Assembly (NCBI RefSeq): GCF_025699295.1
Contig: NZ_JAILWB010000001.1
Span: forward strand, 1 to 64,000
Length of the DNA: 64,000 nt
Direction of reading: 5' to 3'
From: Hydrogenophaga sp.
Lineage (GTDB): Bacteria; Pseudomonadota; Gammaproteobacteria; Burkholderiales; Burkholderiaceae_C
The notes under the pieces were generated by a model, which was not told the DNA's origin, made no database searches, and was given only the letters and a program-made list of their open reading frames with translations. The translations under genes and the position numbers were made by a program. Below are positions 44,546 to 54,078 of this stretch, one piece after another; position 1 is the first letter of the stretch, and each line of letters opens with the position of its first letter.

Positions 44546-45175
44546 TCAGTGCAGGCCGCCGTAGTTGTCTTCGCGGATGATGCGCGGCGTGATCTCGCGC
44601 GGCTCGATGGTCACCGGCTCGTAGATGACGCGCTGTCGCTCGGCGTCATAGCGCATCTCCACATGGCCCGACAACGGGAAGTCCTTGCGGAACGGGTGGC
44701 CGATGAAGCCGTAGTCGGTCAGGATGCGGCGCAGGTCGTCATGGCCCTCGAACACGATGCCGTACAGGTCGAACGCTTCGCGCTCGTACCAGTTGGCCGA
44801 GGCCCACAGCGACGTGACGGAGGGCAACACAGGGAAGTCATCCTCGGGACAGAACACACGCACGCGCACGCGGTGGTTGTGCGTGACCGACAGCAGATGC
44901 ACCACGGCGGCGAAGCGCTGTCCTTCCCAGCGCCCCTCGCCATAGGTCTGGTAGTCCATGCCACAGAGATCGACGAGCTGCTCGAAGCACGCCTGCGGCG
45001 CATCGCGCAAGGTCCGCATGACGGTCAGGTAGTCGGCGGCGCGCACGACAAGAGTGAGCTCCCCGCGCACCACATCGATGGCCTGGGCCTGGGCACCCAG
45101 CAAGGCAGCCAGGGTGTTCTTCAACACCTCTGGCTCGACAGCGTGCGAGGTCGTGGCGGAATCGGTCATGGTCAT
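44546..45175 (-). CDS. nuoC: NADH-quinone oxidoreductase subunit C
   Basis: 209 residues, the 30-kDa subunit of the peripheral arm. Family motif is [42 protein letters not shown]. It bears no cofactor and supports assembly of the quinone module. Separated from nuoB by 45 bases and from nuoD by 19. Confidence 0.97.
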   Translation of the reverse strand: MTMTDSATTSHAVEPEVLKNTLAALLGAQAQAIDVVRGELTLVVRAADYLTVMRTLRDAPQACFEQLVDLCGMDYQTYGEGRWEGQRFAAVVHLLSVTHNHRVRVRVFCPEDDFPVLPSVTSLWASANWYEREAFDLYGIVFEGHDDLRRILTDYGFIGHPFRKDFPLSGHVEMRYDAERQRVIYEPVTIEPREITPRIIREDNYGGLH

Positions 45176-45220
45176 TCTTTCGGGGCCAAAGGCAAGCGGC
45201 GGATCCGGGAAACGGCCCGC

Positions 45221-45700
45221 TCAGGCGCGGGCGATGGTCTGGGTGCGGCGGATCTTCTGCTGCAGCTGGATGATCCCGTACAGCAGGGCCTCGGCCGTGG
45301 GCGGACAACCCGGCACGTACACGTCCACCGGCACGATGCGGTCACAGCCACGCACGACCGAGTAGCTGTAGTGGTAGTAGCCACCACCATTGGCGCATGA
45401 GCCCATGGAAAGCACCCAGCGCGGCTCTGCCATCTGGTCATAGACCTTGCGCAGCGCCGGCGCCATCTTGTTGCACAGGGTACCGGCCACGATCATCAGG
45501 TCGGACTGGCGCGGGCTGGCGCGAAACACCTCGGAGCCGAAGCGCCCGATGTCGTAGCGTGCAGCTGCCGCATGCATCATCTCGACCGCGCAGCAGGCCA
45601 GACCGAAGGTCATGGGCCACAGCGAGCCGGTCTTGGCCCAATTCACCACCGAGTCGTAGCTCGTGGTGACGAAACCTTCCTTGAATACGCCTTCAATCAT
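45221..45700 (-). CDS. nuoB: NADH-quinone oxidoreductase subunit B
   Basis: 159 residues. It binds the terminal [4Fe-4S] cluster N2 with the adjacent cysteines of LACCAVEMM and those of [17 protein letters not shown] and [13 protein letters not shown], and reduces quinone together with NuoD and NuoH. Single gene here; some relatives carry two copies. Thirty-nine bases separate it from nuoA. Confidence 0.97.
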   Translation of the reverse strand: MIEGVFKEGFVTTSYDSVVNWAKTGSLWPMTFGLACCAVEMMHAAAARYDIGRFGSEVFRASPRQSDLMIVAGTLCNKMAPALRKVYDQMAEPRWVLSMGSCANGGGYYHYSYSVVRGCDRIVPVDVYVPGCPPTAEALLYGIIQLQQKIRRTQTIARA

Positions 45701-45739
45701 GTACCGCTCCGGTGCGTTCGTCGCCTGTGTGTACCGATG

Positions 45740-46099
45740 TCATTCCCAATCCAGCGCACCCTTCTTCCACTCGTAGGCAAACCCCACGGTGAGGATGACC
45801 AGGAAGACCACGCCTGCGAAGAAGCCGGTGGCACCAATGTCTGCAAAGGCCACGGCCCAGGGGATGAGGAATGCGATTTCGAGGTCGAACAAGATGAAGA
45901 GGATGGCCACGAGGTAGTAGCGCACATCGAACTTCATGCGCGCGTCTTCGAAAGCTTCGAAGCCGCATTCGTAGGGTGAGTTCTTCTCGGCGTCCGGCAG
46001 GTTGGGACCCAGGAGATAGCCCAGCACCTGCGGAATGATCCCGACGGCAACACCCACCAAGATGAACAGAAGTACGGGGAGGTATTGTTCGAGACTCAT
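45740..46099 (-). CDS. nuoA: NADH-quinone oxidoreductase subunit A
   Basis: 119 residues from ATG 46099 ([23 protein letters not shown]). Three membrane helices with the conserved loop [36 protein letters not shown]. It is the first gene of the nuo operon and lies 48 bases after the tRNA-Leu gene on the same strand, so the promoter is either in that gap or shared with upstream genes. Confidence 0.97.
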   Translation of the reverse strand: MSLEQYLPVLLFILVGVAVGIIPQVLGYLLGPNLPDAEKNSPYECGFEAFEDARMKFDVRYYLVAILFILFDLEIAFLIPWAVAFADIGATGFFAGVVFLVILTVGFAYEWKKGALDWE

Positions 46100-46147
46100 C
46101 TTGGTCGATTCCGCTGACACGGCGTGGGACCGTGTTGTTCCAAAGAT

Positions 46148-46232
46148 TGGTGCCGACGGCGAGACTCGAACTCGCACAGCTTTCGCCACTACCCCCTCAA
46201 GATAGCGTGTCTACCAATTTCACCACGTCGGC
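46148..46232 (-). tRNA. tRNA-Leu (anticodon GAG)
   Basis: 85 bases including an encoded CCA. Acceptor arm GCCGACG pairs with CGTCGGC. The anticodon stem CTATC/GGTAG encloses the loop TTGAGGG, giving anticodon GAG, and the T-arm reads GCGAG TTCGAGT CTCGC. A long variable arm (type II tRNA) is present as expected for leucine. It lies between secG and nuoA, the usual place in betaproteobacteria. Confidence 0.97.
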
Positions 46233-46389
46233 TGGGTCTGCAATGACGGGCTCGCGAGGAATGGTGCGAGCCCTGCTGACAACCCAAGGAGTTTACCCCG
46301 AAACCGCCCTGCTTTTTGCAGCGCAGCAGGGGATTTTCATGCGGCGCCGGCCGCCAGGCAGCGCATGCTGCACGCCGCCTCCGGCGGCC

Positions 46390-46809
46390 CTACTTGGCCG
46401 GGATCTGCGCCGCTCCCGTCGCCGGCGCGGTGACGGGAGCGGGAACGTCCGCGGGCGCGGCAGCGGGTGCTGGCGTGTTGCCCGGGATTTGCTGTGCGGC
46501 TTCTGCGGGTTGCGTCGCGGGCGCCATGTTGCCTTCGAGCACGCTGCCCGAACTGGGCTCGGTACGCAGATTGCCGAAGTAAGCCAGGCCCAGGGTGCAA
46601 CCCAGGAACACCGCAGCTAGCACTGCCGTGGTGCGCGAGAGGAAGTTGGCGCCCCCCGATGCGCCGAACAGGCTGGCGGAGCCGGAACCGCCGCCGCCAA
46701 AGGCAGCTCCCGCATCGGCACCTTTGCCGTGCTGCATGAGGATCAGGCCGATCATGCCCAGCGCGGAAAGGATCTGCACCGCCAGCAGGATGGTCAACAA
46801 AGCATTCAT
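46390..46809 (-). CDS. secG: Preprotein translocase subunit SecG
   Basis: 139 residues from ATG 46809, with GGAGAAAG upstream. Two membrane helices (ALLTILLAVQILSALGMIGLILMQ and TTAVLAAVFLGCTLGLAYFGN) flank the conserved QHGKGADAGAAFGGGGSGSASLFGASG. An extra Ala/Pro-rich C-terminal tail of about 45 residues is typical of Burkholderiales. SecG assists SecYEG in protein export. It follows tpiA by 52 bases. Confidence 0.95.
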   Translation of the reverse strand: MNALLTILLAVQILSALGMIGLILMQHGKGADAGAAFGGGGSGSASLFGASGGANFLSRTTAVLAAVFLGCTLGLAYFGNLRTEPSSGSVLEGNMAPATQPAEAAQQIPGNTPAPAAAPADVPAPVTAPATGAAQIPAK

Positions 46810-46861
46810 TTCTTTCTCCGGGTATCTGTTGTCGCCGTGTCGCTCAGGACACAACAAGGAT

Positions 46862-47608
46862 TCAAGCAGCCGAGGCCACGATGTGAAGGAAGTCGGCCGC
46901 CTTGAGCGACGCGCCGCCGATCAGGCCGCCGTCGATGTCGGCCTGCGCCAGCAGGCTGGCGGCATTCGCCGCGTTCATGCTGCCCCCATAGAGGATGTGC
47001 ACGCGCTCGGGATGCTGGGTTGCCGCGGCCAGTTGGGCACGCAGCACGGCGTGCACCTGTTGCGCCTGCTCGGGCGATGCGGTCTTGCCGGTGCCGATGG
47101 CCCACACGGGCTCGTAGGCCACCACGATTTCGCTGGTGCAATGTGCGACGGCGTGGATCACGGCCGCGAGCTGGCGTTTGACCACGGCCTCGGTCTGGCC
47201 GGCTTCGCGCTCGGCCAGGGTTTCACCCACGCAGACGATAGGGGTCACACCGCCGGCAAGAGCGCGCTGCGCCTTGGCGGCCACGACCACGTCGGTCTCG
47301 CCATGGTACTGACGCCGCTCCGAATGCCCCACGATGGCATAGCGGCAGCCGAAGTCCTTGAGCATGGCCACCGAGACCTCACCGGTGTAGGCCCCGCTCT
47401 CGTGGCTGGAGACGTCCTGTGCGCCCCAGGCGATCGGACTGCCCTGGAGCAATCCGGCCAGTTGTGGCAGATAGGGCGCGGGCACGCACAAGGCCATATC
47501 GGATGCGGGTACCTTGCCACCCAATCCGTCGAGCATGGCCTTCACGAGCGCCTCGTTCGCGGCCAGCGAGCCGTTCATCTTCCAGTTGCCTGCGATCAGT
47601 TTTCTCAT
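46862..47608 (-). CDS. tpiA: Triosephosphate isomerase
   Basis: 248 residues, normal length. Active-site residues are visible: N8 and K10 in AGNWKMN, the histidine in [13 protein letters not shown], and the catalytic glutamate in [16 protein letters not shown]; the phosphate loop includes [11 protein letters not shown]. It interconverts dihydroxyacetone phosphate and glyceraldehyde 3-phosphate in the cytoplasm. Twenty-two bases after the quinone oxidoreductase gene. Confidence 0.97.
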   Translation of the reverse strand: MRKLIAGNWKMNGSLAANEALVKAMLDGLGGKVPASDMALCVPAPYLPQLAGLLQGSPIAWGAQDVSSHESGAYTGEVSVAMLKDFGCRYAIVGHSERRQYHGETDVVVAAKAQRALAGGVTPIVCVGETLAEREAGQTEAVVKRQLAAVIHAVAHCTSEIVVAYEPVWAIGTGKTASPEQAQQVHAVLRAQLAAATQHPERVHILYGGSMNAANAASLLAQADIDGGLIGGASLKAADFLHIVASAA

Positions 47609-47630
47609 GACGGTTTCTTCTACGAGCTGC

Positions 47631-48620
47631 TCAGACCCAGCTCAACACGAGCTTGCCCACATGCTGGTTGGATTCCATCAGCGCGTGGGCCTCGGCGGCC
47701 TGCGCGGCAGGAAACACCTGGTGGATCACCGGCTGGATGCGCCCTTCGGCCAGCAAGGGCCAGACGTGCGTGCGCAGCGAAGCGGCGATCGCCGTCTTGA
47801 ACGCCACCGGCCGCGGGCGCAGCGTCGACCCCGTGATGGTCAGGCGCCGGCGCAGCACCAGGCCGGCATTGAACTCGGCCTTGATACCGCCCTGCACCGC
47901 GATGATCACCAGCCTGCCGTCCTCTGCCAGGCATTCGATCTCCCGCGCCACGTAGGCACCCGCGACCATGTCCAGAATCACGTCGACCCCTCTCTGGGCG
48001 GTGAGTTCGGCCAGTACGGCGACGAAATCCTGGGTCTTGTAGTTGATGGCGTGGTCGGCGCCGAGCTTGAGGCAGGCAGCGCACTTGTCGTCGCTGCCCG
48101 CGGTGGCAATCACGCGCGCACCCAGGGCCCTGGCCATCTGGATCGCGGTCACACCAATGCCGCTGGTGCCACCCTGTACCAGCAAGGTTTCTCCCGCCTG
48201 CAGGCGGCCACGATCGAACACATTGCTCCAGACGGTGAAGAACGTCTCGGGCAACGAGGCGGCGGCCACGTCGTCCAGTCCCTCGGGCACCGGCAGGCAC
48301 TGGCCCACGGGGGCCACGCACCACTGCGCATAGCCGCCACCCGCGACCAGTGCGCACACGCGCTCGCCGGCTTTCAGGCCCGCCGCGGCCATGGCCGCCT
48401 CATCACCGGACTCGATCACACCAGCCACCTCGAGACCGGGAATATCGGACGCGCCAGGCGGCACCGGGTAGTTGCCGGTGCGCTGCAGCACATCAGGGCG
48501 GTTCACGCCCGATGCACTCACGCGGATCAGCACCTCGCCCGCGCCCGGCACCGGCACCGGGCGTTCGCCCAGGCGCAATACCTCCGGCGCGCCAAAGGCG
48601 CTGATCTCGACCGCTTGCAT
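47631..48620 (-). CDS. NAD(P)H-quinone oxidoreductase (zeta-crystallin / PIG3 type)
   Basis: 329 residues from ATG 48620 ([15 protein letters not shown]). An in-frame ATG at 48632 shares a base with the pnp stop (TGATG) and would add four residues. It is a zinc-free medium-chain dehydrogenase: GroES-like N-domain ([25 protein letters not shown]), then a Rossmann domain with [29 protein letters not shown]. Probably reduces quinones or 2-alkenals with NADPH. It sits regularly between pnp and tpiA in this lineage. Confidence 0.92.
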   Translation of the reverse strand: MQAVEISAFGAPEVLRLGERPVPVPGAGEVLIRVSASGVNRPDVLQRTGNYPVPPGASDIPGLEVAGVIESGDEAAMAAAGLKAGERVCALVAGGGYAQWCVAPVGQCLPVPEGLDDVAAASLPETFFTVWSNVFDRGRLQAGETLLVQGGTSGIGVTAIQMARALGARVIATAGSDDKCAACLKLGADHAINYKTQDFVAVLAELTAQRGVDVILDMVAGAYVAREIECLAEDGRLVIIAVQGGIKAEFNAGLVLRRRLTITGSTLRPRPVAFKTAIAASLRTHVWPLLAEGRIQPVIHQVFPAAQAAEAHALMESNQHVGKLVLSWV

Positions 48621-48631
48621 GACCGACGGCA

Positions 48632-50764
48632 TCACGGCTGTTGCTGTTGCTGCGCCGCTTGCTCACCACTGTTGCGCTCGGCCAGGGCCTTCATGGACAG
48701 CTTGACGCGGCCCTTCTCGTCGGTCTCGAGCACCTTCACCCGCACGACCTGACCTTCGCTCAGGTAGTCGGTGACTTTCTCGACGCGCTCGTGCGCGATC
48801 TGACTGATGTGCAGCAGGCCGTCCTTGCCCGGCAGCAGGTTGATCAGGGCACCGAAGTCCAGGATCTTGGTGACCGGGCCTTCGTAGACCTTGCCCACTT
48901 CCACTTCGGCCGTGATCTGCTCGATGCGGCGCTTGGCCTCGTCGGCCTTGGCCGCGTCGGTCGAGGCGATGGTGATGGTGCCGTCTTCGTCGATGTTGAT
49001 CTGCGTGCCGGTCTCTTCGGTCAGCGCGCGAATGACGGAGCCGCCCTTGCCGATCACGTCGCGGATCTTCTCGGGGTTGATCTTCATGGTGAAGAGCTTG
49101 GGTGCGAAATTGGACACCTCGGTCTTGGCCTCGCCCATGGCTTCCTGCATCTTGCCCAGGATGTGCATGCGCGCTTCCTTGGCCTGCGCCAGTGCAACCT
49201 GCATGATTTCCTTGGTGATGCCCTGGATCTTGATGTCCATCTGCAGCGCCGAAATGCCGTTGGTGGTACCGGCCACCTTGAAGTCCATGTCGCCGAGGTG
49301 GTCCTCGTCACCCAGGATGTCGGTCAGCACGGCAAAGCGATTGCCGTCCTTGATCAGACCCATGGCGATGCCGGCCACGTGGGCCTTCATCGGTACACCG
49401 GCGTCCATCAGCGCCAGGCAGCCACCACAGACCGAAGCCATCGACGAGGAGCCGTTGGACTCGGTGATTTCCGACACCACGCGCATGGTGTAGGGGAAGT
49501 CTTCCTTGCTTGGCAGCGCGGCGATCAGCGCGCGCTTGGCCAGGCGGCCATGGCCGATCTCGCGGCGCTTCGGGGTGCCGAAACGACCGGCTTCGCCGGT
49601 GGCGAAGGGGGGCATGTTGTAGTGCAGCATGAAGCGGTCTTCGAACTCGCCGGCCAGTGCGTCGATGCGCTGGGCGTCGCGGTCGGTGCCCAACGTGGCA
49701 ACCACCAGCGCCTGCGTCTCACCGCGGGTGAACAGGGCTGAGCCGTGGGTGCGCGGCAGCACGCCGTTGCGGATTTCGATGGCACGCACGGTGCGCGTGT
49801 CGCGACCGTCGATGCGGGGCTCGCCGGCCAGAATCTGGCCGCGCACGATCCCGGCTTCGATCTCGAACAGCAGGGCTTCCACGGCCACGCTGTCGAACTC
49901 CACGCCTTCGGCCTTCAGGCCGGCCATGACGTCGGCATAGGCGGTGCGGCAAGCCTGGGTACGGGCCTGCTTGTTGCGGATCTGGTAGGCGGCTTCGAGC
50001 TTCGCCTTGGCCAGGCCTTCGACCTTGGCGATCAGGGGCTCGTCCTTGGCCGGCGGCTGCCAGTCCCAGGCGGGTTTGCCGGCGTCGCGCACCAGGTCAT
50101 TAATGGCAGCGATGGCAATCTTGCCCATGTCGTGACCATAGACCACGGCGCCCAGCATCACCTCTTCTGACAACTGGTCGGCTTCGGACTCCACCATCAG
50201 CACGGCGGCTTCGGTACCGGCGACCACCAGGTCAAGCTGGCTGTCCTTCAACTGGGTCTGGCCCGGGTTGAGCACGTACTCGCCATTCACATAGCCCACG
50301 CGCGCGGCGCCGATCGGGCCGTTGAACGGAATGCCGCTGATGGACAGTGCGGCGGAAGTGGCGATCATCGCCGCGATGTCGGCCTGCACTTCAGGGTTCA
50401 GGCTGACGACGTGCACGATGACCTGCACTTCGTTGTAGAAGCCTTCGGGGAACAGCGGGCGGATCGGGCGGTCGATCAGGCGGCAGGTCAGCGTCTCGAG
50501 TTCGCTGGGGCGGCCTTCGCGCTTGAAGAAGCTGCCGGGGATCTTGCCGGCGGCATAGGACTTCTCGGTGTAATCGACGGTCAGCGGGAAGAAGTCCTGG
50601 CCGGCCTTCGCTTCGGTTTTGGCGACCACGGTGGCCAGCACCACGGTGTCGTCGATGTTGACCAGCACGGCACCCGTGGCCTGGCGCGCGACTTCGCCGG
50701 TTTCCATCGTGACCTGATGGGGGCCCCACTGGAAGCTCTTGGTGACTTTGTTGAACATGCTCAT
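48632..50764 (-). CDS. pnp: Polyribonucleotide nucleotidyltransferase
   Basis: 710 residues. Two RNase PH domains (the second with [36 protein letters not shown]), a KH domain ([25 protein letters not shown]) and an S1 domain ([34 protein letters not shown]) occur in the standard order. It degrades mRNA 3'-5' using phosphate. The Gln-rich tail (AAQQQQQP) is a lineage trait. GGAGAGA precedes the start. A long hairpin in the leader (50832-50930) may mediate autoregulation through RNase III. Confidence 0.97.
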   Translation of the reverse strand: MSMFNKVTKSFQWGPHQVTMETGEVARQATGAVLVNIDDTVVLATVVAKTEAKAGQDFFPLTVDYTEKSYAAGKIPGSFFKREGRPSELETLTCRLIDRPIRPLFPEGFYNEVQVIVHVVSLNPEVQADIAAMIATSAALSISGIPFNGPIGAARVGYVNGEYVLNPGQTQLKDSQLDLVVAGTEAAVLMVESEADQLSEEVMLGAVVYGHDMGKIAIAAINDLVRDAGKPAWDWQPPAKDEPLIAKVEGLAKAKLEAAYQIRNKQARTQACRTAYADVMAGLKAEGVEFDSVAVEALLFEIEAGIVRGQILAGEPRIDGRDTRTVRAIEIRNGVLPRTHGSALFTRGETQALVVATLGTDRDAQRIDALAGEFEDRFMLHYNMPPFATGEAGRFGTPKRREIGHGRLAKRALIAALPSKEDFPYTMRVVSEITESNGSSSMASVCGGCLALMDAGVPMKAHVAGIAMGLIKDGNRFAVLTDILGDEDHLGDMDFKVAGTTNGISALQMDIKIQGITKEIMQVALAQAKEARMHILGKMQEAMGEAKTEVSNFAPKLFTMKINPEKIRDVIGKGGSVIRALTEETGTQINIDEDGTITIASTDAAKADEAKRRIEQITAEVEVGKVYEGPVTKILDFGALINLLPGKDGLLHISQIAHERVEKVTDYLSEGQVVRVKVLETDEKGRVKLSMKALAERNSGEQAAQQQQQP

Positions 50765-50831
50765 GGTGTCTCTCCGTTAAACGCCTCCGCCGATGGCGGA
50801 TGGCTCAGCGTGCAGCGTGGCTGCACAAAAC

Positions 50832-50930
50832 CCGGAGGCACAACCCAGAACACGATGCCATTCCAGAAAGGCTGCGCGGCGCACAACCCGTTTGGAATGA
50901 CACAGCTTCGCTCTGTTGTCGGGACTCCGG
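50832..50930 (-). promoter_or_regulatory. Long imperfect stem-loop in the pnp leader
   Basis: CCGGAG (50832-50837) and ACAAC (50840-50844) pair with GTTGT (50915-50919) and CTCCGG (50925-50930); further in, CATTCCA (50859-50865) pairs with TGGAATG (50893-50899). Together they form a roughly 100-base interrupted duplex between the rpsO terminator and the pnp start. A smaller hairpin CCGCC/GGCGG lies nearer the start codon. In E. coli a comparable rpsO-pnp stem is cut by RNase III for pnp autocontrol; the same role here is inference. Confidence 0.5.
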
Positions 50931-50954
50931 AATCAAAAATGGCGAGCGACAAGC

Positions 50955-50991
50955 AAAAAACGCCCGAGCCAGCGAACCAACTCAGGCGTTT
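50955..50991 (-). terminator. Rho-independent terminator of rpsO
   Basis: On the minus strand ACGCCTGAG pairs with CTCGGGCGT (one G-U pair) around a loop of about twelve bases, and the right arm runs directly into TTTTTT (50960-50955). It lies about 22 bases after the rpsO stop codon and separates rpsO from pnp. Confidence 0.75.
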
Positions 50992-51012
50992 CGTGCGTCA
51001 CGGCTGGCCCAC

Positions 51013-51279
51013 TTACTTGCGCAGGCCCAGCTTCTTGATCAGGGCAAGGTAGCGCTCGGCATCCTTGGACTTCAGGTAGTCGAGCAGCTTGCGACGGCGG
51101 CTCACCATGCGCAGCAGGCCACGGCGGCCGTGGTGATCCTTGGCATGGGTCTTGAAGTGGGGGGTCAGCTCGTTGATGCGGGCGGTCAGCAGTGCAACCT
51201 GCACTTCGGGGCTGCCGGTGTCGTTGGCGGCGCGGGCGTTGGCCGCGACCACTTCGGCTTTGATGGACTGGGCGATCAT
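51013..51279 (-). CDS. rpsO: 30S ribosomal protein S15
   Basis: 88 residues, the invariant size of bacterial S15. Sequence is clearly S15: [69 protein letters not shown]. It binds the central domain of 16S rRNA. AAGGAAA precedes the start. It has its own promoter region (TATAAT at 51412-51407) and terminator, and is followed by pnp as in most proteobacteria. Confidence 0.98.
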   Translation of the reverse strand: MIAQSIKAEVVAANARAANDTGSPEVQVALLTARINELTPHFKTHAKDHHGRRGLLRMVSRRRKLLDYLKSKDAERYLALIKKLGLRK

Positions 51280-51333
51280 GTCGGTTTCCTTGGCCAGTTG
51301 CCTGGCGTTACGTGCGTCCCGTCGCAGCCGGCA

Positions 51334-51412
51334 GGCGCCGAACCGGGTTCGGCACCTCAGGCCGCAGCGGGCGTGAAGTTGCCATCCGTGAAGACAGCAA
51401 CCGGGAATTATA
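51334..51412 (-). promoter_or_regulatory. rpsO promoter -10 box and leader hairpin
   Basis: A consensus TATAAT lies at 51412-51407 on the minus strand, about 130 bases before the rpsO start; its -35 region is poor. In the leader, GGTGCCGAACC and GGTTCGGCGCC (51356-51346 and 51344-51334) form a strong hairpin. S15 represses its own translation in several bacteria by binding leader structures, and this could be the target here, though the folds differ between lineages. Confidence 0.45.
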
Positions 51413-51435
51413 GACCAGAAGGGCCCGGCCAGACC

Positions 51436-52620
51436 TCAGAGAGCCTGCCAGCGTCGCAGGCGATCCGCCCCCTGCACCAGGCGGTCCGTGTCCCGGCTGG
51501 CAAAGCACCAGCGCAACCAGCCAGCCGCCTCGGGGCCGAAGGCACTGCCCGGCGCCAGCCCCAGGCCGGCCTCACGCACCAGGTGCTTGGCGGTCTGCAG
51601 GCAGTCGCCATGCCCCTCCAGCCGGAAAAACGCGTACATGCCACCCGACGGCTCGCCCAGGATGACTCCGGGCAGCGCGCGCAGCCGCGGCACCAGCGTG
51701 TCGCGGCAGACCCGCAGGTGGGCCACCAGCGCAGGCGTCACCTCCTGGCCACGCTGCAGCGCCACAGCGGCCGCACGCTGCACGAACACCGGCGCGCACG
51801 ACGTGTTGTATTCGATGAGCTTGCTGAAAGTGGCTGTCAGGGTGGAAGGCAACACCAGCCAGCCCAGGCGCCAGCCGGTCATGAGGAAGCTCTTGGAAAA
51901 ACTGTGGGCGACGATCACCCGGTCGTCGGGCTGGGCCACGTCCAGAAAGCTGGGCGCCGTGCCATTGGGCGTATCGCCCGCGAAGTACACGCGCTCGTAC
52001 ACCTCGTCGGCCAGTATCCATGTGCCGGTGCGGCGGCAGTGCGCGAGGATGGCGCGTTGTTCGTCGGCGCCGAGCGTCCAGCCGGTGGGGTTGTTCGGCG
52101 CGTTGACAACCAGCAACCGCGTGGCCGGGGTGATCGCGGCCAGCAGCGCATCCATGTCGAGCGCCCAGGCGCCGGCCCGCGGCCCGTCGGCCACCACACG
52201 CAGCGGCACGCGCCGGACCTGGGCCCCCATGATCAGGGGTTGCGCCACGAGATTGGGCCAGACGGGTGTCACTGCCACCACCTCGTCACCCGCCTGCACC
52301 AGCGCCTGCGAGGCCAGCATCAACCCATTGACGCCGCCCGAGGTGACGGCCAGCCTGTCCACCCAGTGGGCCGCGCCTCGCCCGGGATGCAGGCCGTCGG
52401 TATAGACCGCCAGTGCCTCGCGCAGCTCAGGCAGGCCCAGGTTCTGCGCGTAGAAGGTCTCACCTGCCTGCAGCGAGGCCATGGCGGCATCGCGGATGAA
52501 AGCCGGCGTGACCTCGTCGCTCTCGCCGAACCAGAATTTCAGCACGTCGGGCCGGCCCAGGCCTTCGTTGGCCACCTCGCGGATGCGCGAGGCCTCCAGT
52601 TGTTCCACCACGGCTCTCAT
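51436..52620 (-). CDS. PLP-dependent aminotransferase, class I/II
   Basis: 394 residues. The catalytic lysine is in VAHSFSKSFLMTGWRLGW (about residue 243). Other family marks are NAPNNPTGWTLGADEQRAIL and the C-terminal arginine region FASRDTDRLVQGADRL. Sequence begins MRAVVEQLEASRIREVANEGLGRPDVLKFWFGESDEVTPAFIRDAA, the style of aspartate/alanine aminotransferase group members found in Burkholderiales. GGAGAG lies ten bases upstream. The amino-acid partner is not evident. Confidence 0.9.
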   Translation of the reverse strand: MRAVVEQLEASRIREVANEGLGRPDVLKFWFGESDEVTPAFIRDAAMASLQAGETFYAQNLGLPELREALAVYTDGLHPGRGAAHWVDRLAVTSGGVNGLMLASQALVQAGDEVVAVTPVWPNLVAQPLIMGAQVRRVPLRVVADGPRAGAWALDMDALLAAITPATRLLVVNAPNNPTGWTLGADEQRAILAHCRRTGTWILADEVYERVYFAGDTPNGTAPSFLDVAQPDDRVIVAHSFSKSFLMTGWRLGWLVLPSTLTATFSKLIEYNTSCAPVFVQRAAAVALQRGQEVTPALVAHLRVCRDTLVPRLRALPGVILGEPSGGMYAFFRLEGHGDCLQTAKHLVREAGLGLAPGSAFGPEAAGWLRWCFASRDTDRLVQGADRLRRWQAL

Positions 52621-52640
52621 CGACAGGCTCTCCAGCGGTT

Positions 52641-53960
52641 TCAGGGTCGCTGCATGGTACAGGTGTGCGGTTGCTCCGCCTGCTGCGCGGAGAGGTTGCG
52701 GATGACGCGGAAACCATAGCCCGAACCTTCCACGTCGAACTTCACGCCCGGCGTGCCTTGGCGGTCCATCACCGCCACCGCCAGCGACTGCTGGAACTGG
52801 TGGTCGGCGCCACGCATGCGGGCGCGCTGGCCGGCCAGCGTGACGTCCGCCTTCTCCAGCTGGGCCGCGATGGTGGCCGCGTTGACCGGGCCCGTCGCTC
52901 CCGCCCGCTCGATGGCCTGCGCGAGCGACTCGATCATCAGCTGCATGCGCATGTGGACGTAATCGTCGGCCGGGTTCGGGAAGCGCTGGCGGAACGCCTT
53001 GTAGAAGGCCTCCGATTCGGGCGTGAGTACGTTGGGAAACCAGTCGGCCACGGCGATCACCTTGCCGATGCCAGCCTCGCCCATGGCCGCGGGCGCACCG
53101 AGCGCGTTGCCATAGAAGGTGTAGAAGGTGCCATCGAAACCGGACTCGCGCGCGGCCTTCACCAGCAGCGTGAGGTCGTTGCCCCAGTTGCCCGTGAGCA
53201 CGGCCTGCGCGCCACTGGCCTTGATCTTGGCCGCATAGGGCAGGAAGTCCTTCACGCGCGCCACCGGGTGCAGTTCGTCGCCGACGATCTTCACGTCCGG
53301 GCGCTGCGCGGCGAGCTGGCTGCGCGCCTCGCGCAGCACGGCCTGGCCGAAGCTGTAGTCCTGGCCGATCAGGTAGATGTTCTTCAGTTGTTTGTCCTCG
53401 CGCAGCACATGCATGAGCGCGCTCATGCGCATGTCAGCGTGGGCATCGAAGCGGAAATGCCAGAAGCTGCACTTCTCGTTGGTGAGCACCGGGTCGACCG
53501 CCGAGTAGTTCAGGAACAGCATCTGGCGCCCCGAGTCGCGCTCGTTGTGCTTGTTGATGGCGTCGATCAGCGCGCTGGCGGCCGCCGACGAATTGCCCTG
53601 CGTGACGATGGTGATGCCGCGGTCCTGCGCCGAGCGCAGCGCCGACAGGGCTTCCTCCGTCTGCCCCTTGCTGTCGAAGCGCTCGATCACCAGCGGGCGG
53701 TTGCCTCCCTGCGAGGCCGGCAGCTTCACACCGCCGCGCGCGTTCACCCGCTCGGTGGCCCAGACCAGGTTGCGGAACACCGCCTCGCCGGTGTTGGCGA
53801 ACGGCCCGGACAGGCCTTCGATCATGCCGATGCGGATGGGCGCGCCGGCGGCCGGCGCGGGTGCCTGGGCCAGGCTGGTGGCGGATGTCAGGGCGCCCAG
53901 CAGCATGGCAACAAGGCTGCGACGGCGCGGCGAAAACAGGGATGGGAACAAGGGTTTCAT
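52641..53960 (-). CDS. Branched-chain amino acid-type ABC transporter substrate-binding protein
   Basis: 439 residues from ATG 53960 with AGGAG ten bases upstream. The signal peptide SPRRRSLVAMLLGALTSATSLAQA is followed by a Leu/Ile/Val-binding-protein (type I periplasmic) domain: PIRIGMIEGLSGPFANTGEAVFRNLVWATERVNARGG, GNSSAAASALIDAIN, YLIGQDYSFGQAVLREA. No permease or ATPase genes are adjacent. Ligand could be an amino acid, amide or aromatic acid. The aminotransferase gene follows 20 bases later on the same strand, which suggests an amino-acid-related role. Confidence 0.88.
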   Translation of the reverse strand: MKPLFPSLFSPRRRSLVAMLLGALTSATSLAQAPAPAAGAPIRIGMIEGLSGPFANTGEAVFRNLVWATERVNARGGVKLPASQGGNRPLVIERFDSKGQTEEALSALRSAQDRGITIVTQGNSSAAASALIDAINKHNERDSGRQMLFLNYSAVDPVLTNEKCSFWHFRFDAHADMRMSALMHVLREDKQLKNIYLIGQDYSFGQAVLREARSQLAAQRPDVKIVGDELHPVARVKDFLPYAAKIKASGAQAVLTGNWGNDLTLLVKAARESGFDGTFYTFYGNALGAPAAMGEAGIGKVIAVADWFPNVLTPESEAFYKAFRQRFPNPADDYVHMRMQLMIESLAQAIERAGATGPVNAATIAAQLEKADVTLAGQRARMRGADHQFQQSLAVAVMDRQGTPGVKFDVEGSGYGFRVIRNLSAQQAEQPHTCTMQRP

Positions 53961-54078
53961 GGGAGATGGCTCCTGGGTACGGGGGCGCGGAACCCGGATG
54001 GCCCGCGTCGGCATGTCACATAAGCGACACCGCCGAGAAGTCTAATTCATAATTACAGAGGATACCCTCCGGGGGTGG

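Noticed and set aside
46233..46389. Rho-independent terminator after secG
   Set aside because: GC-rich inverted repeats are present (GCCGCC/GGCGGC) but without an adjoining T-run on the minus strand.
30013..51279. Horizontal transfer or rearrangement in the complex I region
   Set aside because: Gene content, order, overlaps and composition are the conserved betaproteobacterial arrangement; nothing unusual apart from the repeat at 37551-37623 and the NuoL loop.
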